A stretch of DNA of 5,317 nt from Caldilineaceae bacterium (GTDB taxonomy: Bacteria > Chloroflexota > Anaerolineae > Caldilineales > Caldilineaceae): positions 1 to 5,317 of the forward strand of contig WGCB01000166.1 in NCBI GenBank assembly GCA_015494005.1, read 5' to 3'. Shown piece by piece: positions 1-4,895 of this stretch. The notes beneath the pieces were generated by a model. That model made no database searches and had not been told where the DNA came from. It was given only the letters and a program-made list of their open reading frames with translations. Both the position numbers and the translations under genes were made by a program. Each line of letters starts with the position of its first letter. The stretch's first letter is position 1.

Positions 1-174
1 GTACATCTGGACGAAACGGATCAGCGGGTTGGGCGAGGGGGGCTCGGGCGGGAACCAGGTGGGGGTGAAGCTGGCCAGCAGGCCGATGAAGAGGATGGCC
101 AGCCCCGTCAAGGTGATGCGCCGTCCGAGTTTTTCTTTGCGGCTGATCTCTTGGGTGTTGCGGTAAATTTTCAT
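1..174 (-). CDS. N-terminal fragment of an unrecognised membrane protein
   Basis: The reading frame opens with ATG at 174 and stays open for 58 codons to the left edge, so only the N-terminus is visible and it was too short and open-ended to be an obvious ORF. It begins MKIYRNTQEISRKEKLGRR, a basic amphipathic stretch, followed by one hydrophobic helix at about residues 20-36 (ITLTGLAILFIGLLASF). A proline-rich segment (PTWFPPEPPSPNP) comes next, and then what looks like the lead-in to a second helix. The positive N-terminus suggests an N-in orientation. No convincing Shine-Dalgarno lies upstream, so the start rests on coding character and on the absence of a better one. The layout resembles Chloroflexota membrane proteins that can carry a nuclease-related (NERD) domain further on, but nothing of such a domain is inside the window; I treat that as a weak guess from memory. 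It lies downstream of plsX on the same strand with a 130-base gap, so co-transcription is possible but not shown. Confidence 0.7.
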   Translation of the reverse strand, partial: MKIYRNTQEISRKEKLGRRITLTGLAILFIGLLASFTPTWFPPEPPSPNPLIRFVQMY

Positions 175-304
175 GAGGGTGCGTTCTTGGATTTTCGTGT
201 GGGGTTGGGAGTGAAGCGTTGGGAGTTGGCAGTTGGCGGCCTGTGGAGGACGGCGTTGGAGAGAGCGGGGCCCAGTGGGCGAACGCGTCTCACGCGATGG
301 GATT
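175..304. other. non-coding gap between plsX and the left-edge gene
   Basis: I see no gene here. The gap holds a degenerate heptanucleotide array (204-238) and, next to the plsX stop, small GC-rich inverted repeats: GCCC-AGT-GGGC at 270-280 and CGCGT-CTC-ACGCG at 284-296. No clear -10/-35 pair for the left-edge gene is visible. Confidence 0.6.
204..238. repeat. degenerate heptanucleotide tandem repeat (5 units)
   Basis: Read on the plus strand in steps of seven: GTTGGGA (204), GTGAAGC (211), GTTGGGA (218), GTTGGCA (225), GTTGGCG (232). Four of five units share GTTGG and the second is degenerate, but the phase is kept across it. This resembles the short tandemly repeated heptamers scattered in intergenic regions of cyanobacteria and some other bacteria. 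It lies wholly between genes. Function unknown; copy number would be expected to vary between strains. Confidence 0.6.
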
Positions 305-321
305 TCACGCGGGAGGCGTGA
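284..321 (-). terminator. weak candidate: two small hairpins at the plsX stop
   Basis: TCACGC-GGGAG-GCGTGA (305-321) is a perfect 6-bp inverted repeat whose arm contains the plsX stop codon. Just beyond it CGCGT-CTC-ACGCG (284-296) gives a second 5-bp stem. The heptamer CGCGTGA occurs in both. There is no T-run after either on the minus strand, so these are not a canonical Rho-independent terminator. They could slow exonucleases or act without a U-tract, or mean nothing in GC-rich DNA. Confidence 0.2.
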
Positions 322-1342
322 CGATGGACGGGTGTTCCGCCGGACGCTGGGTGGCTTCCTGGATGCCGGCCTGGATCTCGTCGATGAGCCGGTTTTCCAC
401 CCCCTGCTTGGCCACGCGGATGGCGTGGCGGATGGCGTTGGCGTTGCTGCTGCCGTGGGCCACCACCACCAGGTTGGCCAGGCCCAGGAGCACCGCGCCG
501 CCGTACTCGCTGTCGTCCAGGCGCTTGCTCAACCGGCGGATGGCGGATCGGGCCAGCAGCCCTCCCAGGCTGGAGATGGGCGTGGCCGTGATCTCCTCCA
601 CCAGGATCTGCTTGATCAGCTTGCCCACGCCCTCCGCGGTCTTGATCAGGACGTTGCCCGTGAAGCCATCGGTGACCACCACGTCCGTCCTGCCGTCCAC
701 GATCTGCTTGCCCTCCACATTGCCCTGGAAGTTGATGCCTGGCGTCCGCTCCAGCAGGGCCGTGGCCTCCAGGACCAAGTTGTTTCCCTTGCCGGCCTCC
801 TCCCCGTTGCTCAGGATGCGCACCACCGGGTTCCGCACCCCCAGGACCCGCCTGGAGTAGGCGCTGCCCATCACCGCGAACTGCTGGAGCTGCTCCGGAC
901 GCACGTCCGCATTGGCCCCCACGTCCAGCAGGAGGCAGAAGCCCCTGCGGGTGGGGAAGGGAGTGATGAGGGCGGGCCGCTGGATGCCTTTCATGCGGCC
1001 GATGTGAAAGAGGCCAGCCGCCAGCGCGCCCCCGGTGTTCCCCGCGGTGACGAAGGCCTGGGCCTGGCCGCTCTTCACCAGCTTGCAGGCCACCACCATG
1101 GAGCTGTCCTTCTTGGAGCGCACGGCCTTGGCCGGTTTCTCGTCCATCTCGATGACCTGGCTAGCCGGTTCGATGCGCAGGTCCAGGCCCCGGGTGTTGT
1201 GCTTGGCCAGCTCAGCCTGGATGACATCGGGTTTGCCCACCAGGGTCACGGTGACGCCGTAGCTGCGGGCGCCCAGGACGGCGCCGGCGATGATCTCGTG
1301 GGGGGCGTAGTCGCCGCCCATGACGTCGAGTGCAATGTTCAT
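305..1342 (-). CDS. plsX: phosphate acyltransferase PlsX
   Basis: PlsX converts acyl-ACP and phosphate into acyl-phosphate, the acyl donor that PlsY uses to make lysophosphatidic acid; it is a peripheral membrane enzyme of phospholipid synthesis. The 345 residues match the family's usual length and carry its landmarks in order: the DVMGGD start signature (6-11), TAGNTGGAL (99-107), LLDVGAN (138-144), the [10 protein letters not shown] segment (178-187), GNVEG (207-211), the long [11 protein letters not shown] block (220-230) running into IKTAEG, and [19 protein letters not shown] (281-299). I chose ATG at 1342 because PlsX proteins start with M-x-IALD-x-MGGD. An in-frame extension to 1444 adds 34 residues unlike the family. 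A purine-rich GAGGAAAG lies about 10-14 bases upstream, rather far but usable. The common partners rpmF, fabH, fabD and acpP are absent next to it, so it appears to be transcribed alone from its long leader. Confidence 0.97.
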   Translation of the reverse strand: MNIALDVMGGDYAPHEIIAGAVLGARSYGVTVTLVGKPDVIQAELAKHNTRGLDLRIEPASQVIEMDEKPAKAVRSKKDSSMVVACKLVKSGQAQAFVTAGNTGGALAAGLFHIGRMKGIQRPALITPFPTRRGFCLLLDVGANADVRPEQLQQFAVMGSAYSRRVLGVRNPVVRILSNGEEAGKGNNLVLEATALLERTPGINFQGNVEGKQIVDGRTDVVVTDGFTGNVLIKTAEGVGKLIKQILVEEITATPISSLGGLLARSAIRRLSKRLDDSEYGGAVLLGLANLVVVAHGSSNANAIRHAIRVAKQGVENRLIDEIQAGIQEATQRPAEHPSIVTPPA

Positions 1343-1365
1343 GCTCGTGGTTCTTTCCTCACAAG

Positions 1366-1390
1366 GCTCGTTGCAGCGATGCTCGTTGCA
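1366..1390 (-). repeat. direct repeat in the plsX leader
   Basis: GCTCGTTGCA occurs at 1366-1375 and again at 1381-1390 (minus strand TGCAACGAGC), period 15. The core ACGAGC appears a third time immediately before the plsX start codon (1343-1348). The repeat lies 24 bases upstream of the ATG, around the presumed ribosome-binding segment. It could be a regulator site or a slippage product. Confidence 0.5.
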
Positions 1391-1552
1391 AGAAGCTTGC
1401 CGTACACGTGTTCTCTGCCCCGCCAACCTGGGCGCACCCCGCACACAGCCGCTGCACCGGACGGCGTGCGGATCCGTCGCGGCCAGAACCCCACTGAGTT
1501 GTGAGACAGGGTCGGGGGGAGCGGTGTCGCCGGTGGGGGGTCGAGATTGTCC

Positions 1553-1566
1553 TGTAGTCTACTACA
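1553..1566. promoter_or_regulatory. GntR/FadR-type operator-like inverted repeat upstream of plsX
   Basis: TGTAGT-CT-ACTACA has perfect 6-bp arms around a 2-base centre. Its core TAGTCTACTA fits the general T-N-GT-(A/C)-(G/T)-AC-N-A pattern described for FadR-subfamily GntR regulators. It stands in one of the few AT-richer spots of the region, about 210 bases upstream of the plsX start. No regulator gene is in the window, so the protein that would bind is unknown and the assignment is inference. Confidence 0.35.
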
Positions 1567-1599
1567 ACTTGGCCCGAAAAGGGAAGCCAGACCCAAAGT

Positions 1600-1635
1600 T
1601 GGGCGCGCCCAGGAGGTTGGCGGGGCCCGGCCGCC
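1600..1635 (-). terminator. weak candidate: inverted repeats after the operon's last stop
   Basis: Five bases past the stop codon at 1640, GGCGG (1619-1623) and CCGCC (1631-1635) can form a 5-bp stem with a 7-base loop. Further down, TGGGCGCGCCCA (1600-1611) is a perfect 12-bp palindrome. On the minus strand it is followed by a T/C-rich stretch containing CTTTGGG and CCCTTTT but not by a clean T-run. Position fits transcription termination for the TPR operon; the structure is not canonical. Confidence 0.3.
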
Positions 1636-1639
1636 TGGT

Positions 1640-3487
1640 TCAGCGCCAGAGCTCCCGCAGGTTCTCCCAGAGGATGTAGCTCCCCGCGGCCAGGACGCCG
1701 GCGATGATGATGGGCCAGAAGAACTCGTAGGCTAGAACCAGGGCCGCTAGAATGGCCAGGCCGATGGTCACGTTGGTGATCAGGCCGCTCAGCGTGCCCC
1801 GGAAGGTGGCCTCGATGAAGATGAAGAGGGCGACGATGAGGATCAGGCCGAAGATCAGGTACTGGGGGGCGAAGAGGACCAGCCCCACGAAGCCCAGGAG
1901 GGTGAGCCCCACGCTGAGCGCGGCCCAGACCTCCGCCAGCCACCCCACGCCCGGCGCATCGGCTGGGGCCGGCGCCCGGGCCTGGTCGATGTGGCCTCGC
2001 ATGGAGCCCAGCTCGCCCTGGCGGACCCGCTGCCCGTACTCCTCCAAGGAGGCCAGCAGGGTCTCGTCCTCGCTGATCTGGCCCCGGAGCTTCTCGATCT
2101 CCTGGGAGAGGGCTGCCATGGCCTCCTGGCGCTGGCGAAAGAGCCGGCTCAGATAGGGCTTGGCCCGCATGGCCTCGCTCTCCACCCCCATTCCCCGCAG
2201 TTCCTCCAGCTTCTGGGCCACCTCCTGCCGCTGGGCCCGTAGCCGCTCTCGGATCTCCTCCTGGCGCTGCTGAATCCGGACCAGAGTCTGGGGGCGGGGC
2301 GGCACCTTGTCCAGCCCGGCCCAGCCCACCGGATCGTACCAGGCCCGGCGCACGCTGCCATCCCGGTTGTACATGGGCCCGGCCGGCGCGTCCTCACCGG
2401 AGAAGGGGTCCTGGGTGAAGAGGCCCCAGAGCCCCCGGTACTGGCTGACCCAGGGGGGCGGCGGCTCCAGGAGGCGGACATCCCCCCACTGCCGGGCCTG
2501 GCCAGGCCCCACCGCGATGCCGTCTCCCCGGGCATAGTCCACGAAGGGCACCCGGAACACGTTGTTGCGGTGCCGGTGGCTGCCAGCGCTGACCTGGTCC
2601 CCGTACTGGCGCAGGTTCTCGTGCCAGAAACGGTCCAGCCGGTCCCAGACCTGGGACAGGGGGCGCAGGAAGGGCAGCTCCAGCTCGGTCAGGTACTCCC
2701 CGGGGCGAAAATAGCTGGCGTGGGAGCCGGCCCCCGCGTAGATCACCGGATGGCTCCCCTGCTTCTCCACCTCTGGATCGTCCCAGCGGCGGCGCAGATC
2801 GTCCCCGTGATAGTCGTGGGAGGCCAGGGCGATCCACTCCGGCCGGGGCTCCTGGGAGCCATCCTCCGCCAGGTAGATGCAGACCATCTCCCAGTCCGCT
2901 TCGTGGTCGTTGGCGCCGAAAAAGCCGGAACGCCAGTTGTTGAAAAGGTAGAAGAACCAGTACTGGAGCACGATCCAGCCATCCTGGCGGATGACCCGGC
3001 CGTGGTAGTGGTGTGTCGGGCGCTCCTCCCGGATCTCCCGGTAGATCAGGTGGGCCGCGGCCGCGGCGTCCCCGGGCACCCGTCCCCGGGCCAGCAAGGA
3101 GAGGCTGAAGAGGGCGTCCACGAAGCGGGAGGCGTATCCCACCCGGGCCAGCCGTCCTCGCCCCGGATCGAAGACCTCCATGGGGTCCTTGGGCTGGCGT
3201 CGCTGCTTCAGCGCGTAGCTGGCCAGCTTGGCCGCGGTCAAGGGCTCGGCGATCTTCAGGTAGTAGACCGAGTCGAACTCGGCCGGGCGCGGTTGGGCCA
3301 GGTCCTCTAGGGTCAAACGGCCGGCCGGCACTAGGCACTGGGCAGGCCGTCTCGGCGGCTGGATCCAGAGGCTGCACCGCTGCACGTAGGGCTCCACATC
3401 CATGGGGAAGAAGGTCTCGCCCCGGGTGTAGCGGATCACCGGCTCGTGGCGGCGGAGCAGGTCGATGTCCTGTGAGCGATGGGTCAT
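1640..3487 (-). CDS. Vps62/DUF946-like protein with coiled coil and four C-terminal membrane helices
   Basis: This 615-residue protein has three parts. Residues about 10-330 resemble the Vps62 (formerly DUF946) family: an N-terminal PVIRYTRGETFFPMDVE segment (16-32), HHYHG (159-163), YWFFY (176-180), DHEADWE (194-200), ASHDYHG (222-228), and SHPVIYAGAGSHASY (245-259), then SHRHRNN (303-309). The His/Asp/Glu-rich motifs could bind a metal, but the family has no settled biochemical activity. Residues about 400-490 are rich in Q, E, R and K with heptad-like leucines, a likely coiled coil. Residues about 520-607 hold four hydrophobic helices (521-541, 543-561, 569-588, 590-607), so the Vps62-like part probably faces the cytoplasm on a C-terminal anchor. 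There is no signal peptide. I start at ATG 3487, whose bases overlap the upstream TGA as ATGA, implying translational coupling; there is no strong Shine-Dalgarno. The same frame is open up to 4372, but that extension runs through two real genes and is low-complexity. Confidence 0.85.
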   Translation of the reverse strand: MTHRSQDIDLLRRHEPVIRYTRGETFFPMDVEPYVQRCSLWIQPPRRPAQCLVPAGRLTLEDLAQPRPAEFDSVYYLKIAEPLTAAKLASYALKQRRQPKDPMEVFDPGRGRLARVGYASRFVDALFSLSLLARGRVPGDAAAAAHLIYREIREERPTHHYHGRVIRQDGWIVLQYWFFYLFNNWRSGFFGANDHEADWEMVCIYLAEDGSQEPRPEWIALASHDYHGDDLRRRWDDPEVEKQGSHPVIYAGAGSHASYFRPGEYLTELELPFLRPLSQVWDRLDRFWHENLRQYGDQVSAGSHRHRNNVFRVPFVDYARGDGIAVGPGQARQWGDVRLLEPPPPWVSQYRGLWGLFTQDPFSGEDAPAGPMYNRDGSVRRAWYDPVGWAGLDKVPPRPQTLVRIQQRQEEIRERLRAQRQEVAQKLEELRGMGVESEAMRAKPYLSRLFRQRQEAMAALSQEIEKLRGQISEDETLLASLEEYGQRVRQGELGSMRGHIDQARAPAPADAPGVGWLAEVWAALSVGLTLLGFVGLVLFAPQYLIFGLILIVALFIFIEATFRGTLSGLITNVTIGLAILAALVLAYEFFWPIIIAGVLAAGSYILWENLRELWR

Positions 3488-4047
3488 GGCGAGCTGGGGC
3501 GGTGGGCGGGTGGATGGCTGGGGCCCGGGCGCGACCCAGGGCCTGAACGGCGTCGGACCCGATCGTGGAAGACGGCCTGGACGCCGAAGGAGTTGAGGTA
3601 GAGCACCAGGATGATGCTGTAGAGCAGGACTGGGTAGACCACCGGCGGTTTCCAGCGGAAGTAGAAGATCAGGCTGACCAGCAGGACCATCCCCTGGGTG
3701 AAGATGGCCAGGAGCCAGCCCAGACGCCAGAGGAAGAAGAAGCCGATGGCCGCCGCCGCGGCCAGCACCGCGCCGAAGAGGTAGAAACCGGAGACCACCA
3801 GCGTGTCCATGGCCCGGCTGGAGAGGATGGCCAGGATCTGGTCTTGGGGCATGTCCATGCTCAGAGGAGCGGTCTCCGCCACCCAGTCGATCTGGGCGCT
3901 GGTATAGAAGGCGGCCCCCACCAGTCCCAGGGCCTGGAGCAGGAGGAGCAGGCCCACAGCCCGGATCTGCCAGTGGGCTCCTTCCTCCTGGAGGGCTGCG
4001 GCCGCTGCGGTGTTGGCCTGCACGGCGCCGGCTTCTTCTTCGAGCAT
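3484..4047 (-). CDS. four-helix integral membrane protein of unknown function
   Basis: The 187-residue product begins with a short acidic, alanine-rich cytoplasmic tail. Four hydrophobic helices follow at about 28-49, 82-105, 109-130 and 135-154. A loop of about 30 residues (STAQ-like, with DWVAETAPLSMDMPQDQ) lies between helices one and two, and the basic, proline/serine-rich tail ends in PPAHRPSSP. Helix boundaries such as FLWRLGWLLA and YFRWKPP put basic residues at the ends of helices. I do not recognise a named family; similar small four-helix proteins are seen in Chloroflexota. The start at 4047 has a strong GGAGG about five bases upstream. It lies 33 bases below the TPR gene and overlaps the next gene by four bases (ATGA), so the three genes form one operon. 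It may pair with the Vps62-like protein in the membrane, which is inference from coupling. Confidence 0.85.
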   Translation of the reverse strand: MLEEEAGAVQANTAAAAALQEEGAHWQIRAVGLLLLLQALGLVGAAFYTSAQIDWVAETAPLSMDMPQDQILAILSSRAMDTLVVSGFYLFGAVLAAAAAIGFFFLWRLGWLLAIFTQGMVLLVSLIFYFRWKPPVVYPVLLYSIILVLYLNSFGVQAVFHDRVRRRSGPGSRPGPSHPPAHRPSSP

Positions 4048-4080
4048 GCGTCCTCCGTGAGCTTGGTGAAGCAGGGGAAA

Positions 4081-4590
4081 TCAGTTCAACCGGGCCTGCA
4101 GACCCTGCCAGGCCGCCCGGGCCTGATCGTAGTCGGGCTTTAGCTCCAGGGCCTGGCGATAGTGGCGGATGGCCTTGGGCCAGTCCCCCAGGTGCTCGTA
4201 GACCCGGCCCAGGTTGAAGAAGGGGAAGGCTCGAGCCTCGTAGCGCGGCGCGCTGATGGCCCGCATGAACCAGGGGATGGCCTCCTCCCACCGGCCCAGC
4301 TCGATGAGGTAGGCCCCGATGTCGTTGTACGGGTTCCCGAAGCTGGGGTCCACGGCGATGGCCTTCTTGCACTCGCGGATGGCCGCGTCGTAGAGGCGCA
4401 GGAAGGAGTAGGCCCAGCCCAGGTAGGTGTGGGCCTCCGCGGTGGGGTAGAAGGCCAGGGAGAGCCGGTAGCGGGCCATGGCCCCAGCCAGATCCCCGGC
4501 CTCCTGGAGCTGATAGCCTTCCTGGAAGTATTCGATGGCCTGTTGCCAGGCTTCCACCTGGTCCTCGGGTGGGGGATAGGGCTCAGACAT
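4081..4590 (-). CDS. tetratricopeptide (TPR) repeat protein, four repeats
   Basis: The 169-residue protein is almost entirely TPR, a helical protein-binding scaffold. Four consecutive units are visible at about 17-50, 51-84, 85-118 and 119-155. They show the expected small/large pattern: GYQLQEAGDLAGAMARY, LGWAYSFLRLYDAAI, IGAYLIELGRWEEAI and LGRVYEHLGDWPKAI, the second and fourth ending in DPSF and KPDY. There is no signal peptide or membrane helix, so it is probably cytoplasmic. I start at ATG 4590, with AGAGGA nine bases upstream. An ATG 22 codons earlier (4656) lies upstream of or at the predicted transcription start and gives an arginine-rich non-TPR extension. It is the first gene of the operon with the two membrane proteins and is transcribed away from the CHAT gene; TPRs and CHAT proteases are a frequent pair, either fused or adjacent. 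Confidence 0.92.
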   Translation of the reverse strand: MSEPYPPPEDQVEAWQQAIEYFQEGYQLQEAGDLAGAMARYRLSLAFYPTAEAHTYLGWAYSFLRLYDAAIRECKKAIAVDPSFGNPYNDIGAYLIELGRWEEAIPWFMRAISAPRYEARAFPFFNLGRVYEHLGDWPKAIRHYRQALELKPDYDQARAAWQGLQARLN

Positions 4591-4659
4591 GGCGACTCGT
4601 CCTCTGGGATGCCAAACCGCCTGTGCAGTGGGCCGCAACCGGCGCCTGGCGGCCACCCC

Positions 4660-4668
4660 ATTATACCA
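4660..4668 (-). promoter_or_regulatory. extended -10 promoter of the TPR operon
   Basis: On the minus strand the sequence reads TGG-TATAAT: a perfect consensus -10 hexamer (4660-4665) preceded by the TGn extension. No good -35 is found 16-18 bases upstream, which an extended -10 can tolerate. Transcription would start near 4653, giving a leader of about 62 bases before the ATG at 4590 and excluding the longer in-frame start at 4656. Confidence 0.7.
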
Positions 4669-4738
4669 AATGTTCCAGGCAAACCGTAGCGATTTTCCGG
4701 CAAAAGCCTTCGCATAGTCGGCGAAAATGTAGCAAGTT

Positions 4739-4755
4739 TTAACGGAATTCTAACG
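4739..4755 (+). promoter_or_regulatory. possible two-repeat regulator site (PHO-box-like)
   Basis: TTAACG (4739-4744) and CTAACG (4750-4755) are direct repeats exactly 11 bases apart, one helical turn. The arrangement resembles the TTAACA-N5-TTAACA sites of PhoP-type response regulators. Only two repeats are present and the last base differs from that consensus, so this is a weak call. It sits between the two divergent genes and could serve either. Confidence 0.25.
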
Positions 4756-4830
4756 CGATCCCCTGTTGCTCCGGGAACTTTCAGGGGTAGGCCATGCGTT
4801 TGACGGGCGAACATGGCCGACTTCCCGTTG

Positions 4831-4852
4831 CATCCCAGCCACCATCCCAGCC
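4831..4852 (+). repeat. 12-base-period direct repeat in the CHAT-gene leader
   Basis: CATCCCAGCC occurs at 4831-4840 and 4843-4852, forming two tandem units with a 12-base period. It lies immediately before the leader hairpin. Origin by slippage is as likely as a binding site. Confidence 0.5.
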
Positions 4853-4853
4853 G

Positions 4854-4873
4854 CCGGTGCACAGGCTCACCGG
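4854..4873 (+). promoter_or_regulatory. leader hairpin upstream of the CHAT-gene ribosome site
   Basis: CCGGTG (4854-4859) and CACCGG (4868-4873) form a perfect 6-bp GC-rich stem with an 8-base loop. It ends nine bases before the GAGGT Shine-Dalgarno (4883-4887), which in turn is eight bases before the ATG. The hairpin leaves the ribosome site free and may stabilise the mRNA 5' end or modulate initiation. Confidence 0.4.
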
Positions 4874-4895
4874 AACGGAAGCGAGGTCATCCACT

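Larger units (their letters stand above)
1343..1639. other. non-coding region upstream of plsX
   Basis: This 297-base stretch separates the plsX start from the stop of the Vps62-like gene. I see no credible gene; in particular there is no rpmF. It must carry the plsX promoter and leader unless plsX is read through from the operon above. Visible structure: a GntR-like inverted repeat at 1553-1566, a 12-bp palindrome at 1600-1611, a hairpin just after the upstream gene's stop (1619-1635), palindromes CGGATCCG (1469-1476) and ACACGTGT (1404-1411), a hairpin GCAAG-AAG-CTTGC (1388-1400) and a 10-base direct repeat (1366-1390). I could not find a convincing -35/-10 pair; GACAAT (minus strand, plus 1546-1551) is a weak -10 candidate. 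Confidence 0.6.
4591..4895. other. divergent intergenic promoter region between TPR operon and CHAT gene
   Basis: No gene is visible in these 305 bases. The part from about 4660 to 4755 is clearly richer in A and T than the surroundings, as expected of a promoter region. It holds an extended -10 for the TPR operon, a small inverted repeat ATTTTC/GAAAAT (4692-4697 and 4723-4728), and two TAACG hexamer-like repeats 11 bases apart. The CHAT-gene side holds a 12-base direct repeat and a hairpin. I could not identify a convincing plus-strand promoter; TTGACG at 4800-4805 looks like a -35 but has no -10 at the right distance. Confidence 0.7.

Noticed and set aside
1343..1444. 34-residue N-terminal extension of PlsX
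   Set aside because: PlsX begins at M-NIALD; the extension is cysteine/arginine-rich and covers the repeat-bearing leader.
233..1504. 423-codon open frame on the plus strand
   Set aside because: It is antisense to plsX and rich in H, D, G and Q as expected of a mirror frame in GC-rich DNA; the plsX frame has full family motifs.
2570..3310. 246-codon plus-strand frame
   Set aside because: It is the antisense shadow of the Vps62-like gene, with no ribosome site and no family resemblance.
2394..3377. 327-codon minus-strand frame rich in G, P, A and R
   Set aside because: It overlaps the Vps62-like gene in a shifted frame and has no recognisable domain.
3488..4372. In-frame 295-codon upstream extension of the Vps62-like gene
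   Set aside because: It runs through the four-helix membrane gene and part of the TPR gene in another frame. The translation is low-complexity (R, P, G, H), and the ATGA start at 3487 fits the family's N-terminus.
4591..4656. 22-residue N-terminal extension of the TPR protein
   Set aside because: The ATG at 4656 lies at or upstream of the predicted transcription start, and the AGAGGA ribosome site precedes the ATG at 4590.
4800..4805. TTGACG as a -35 box for the CHAT gene
   Set aside because: The sequence 16-18 bases downstream is GC-rich with no -10 resemblance.
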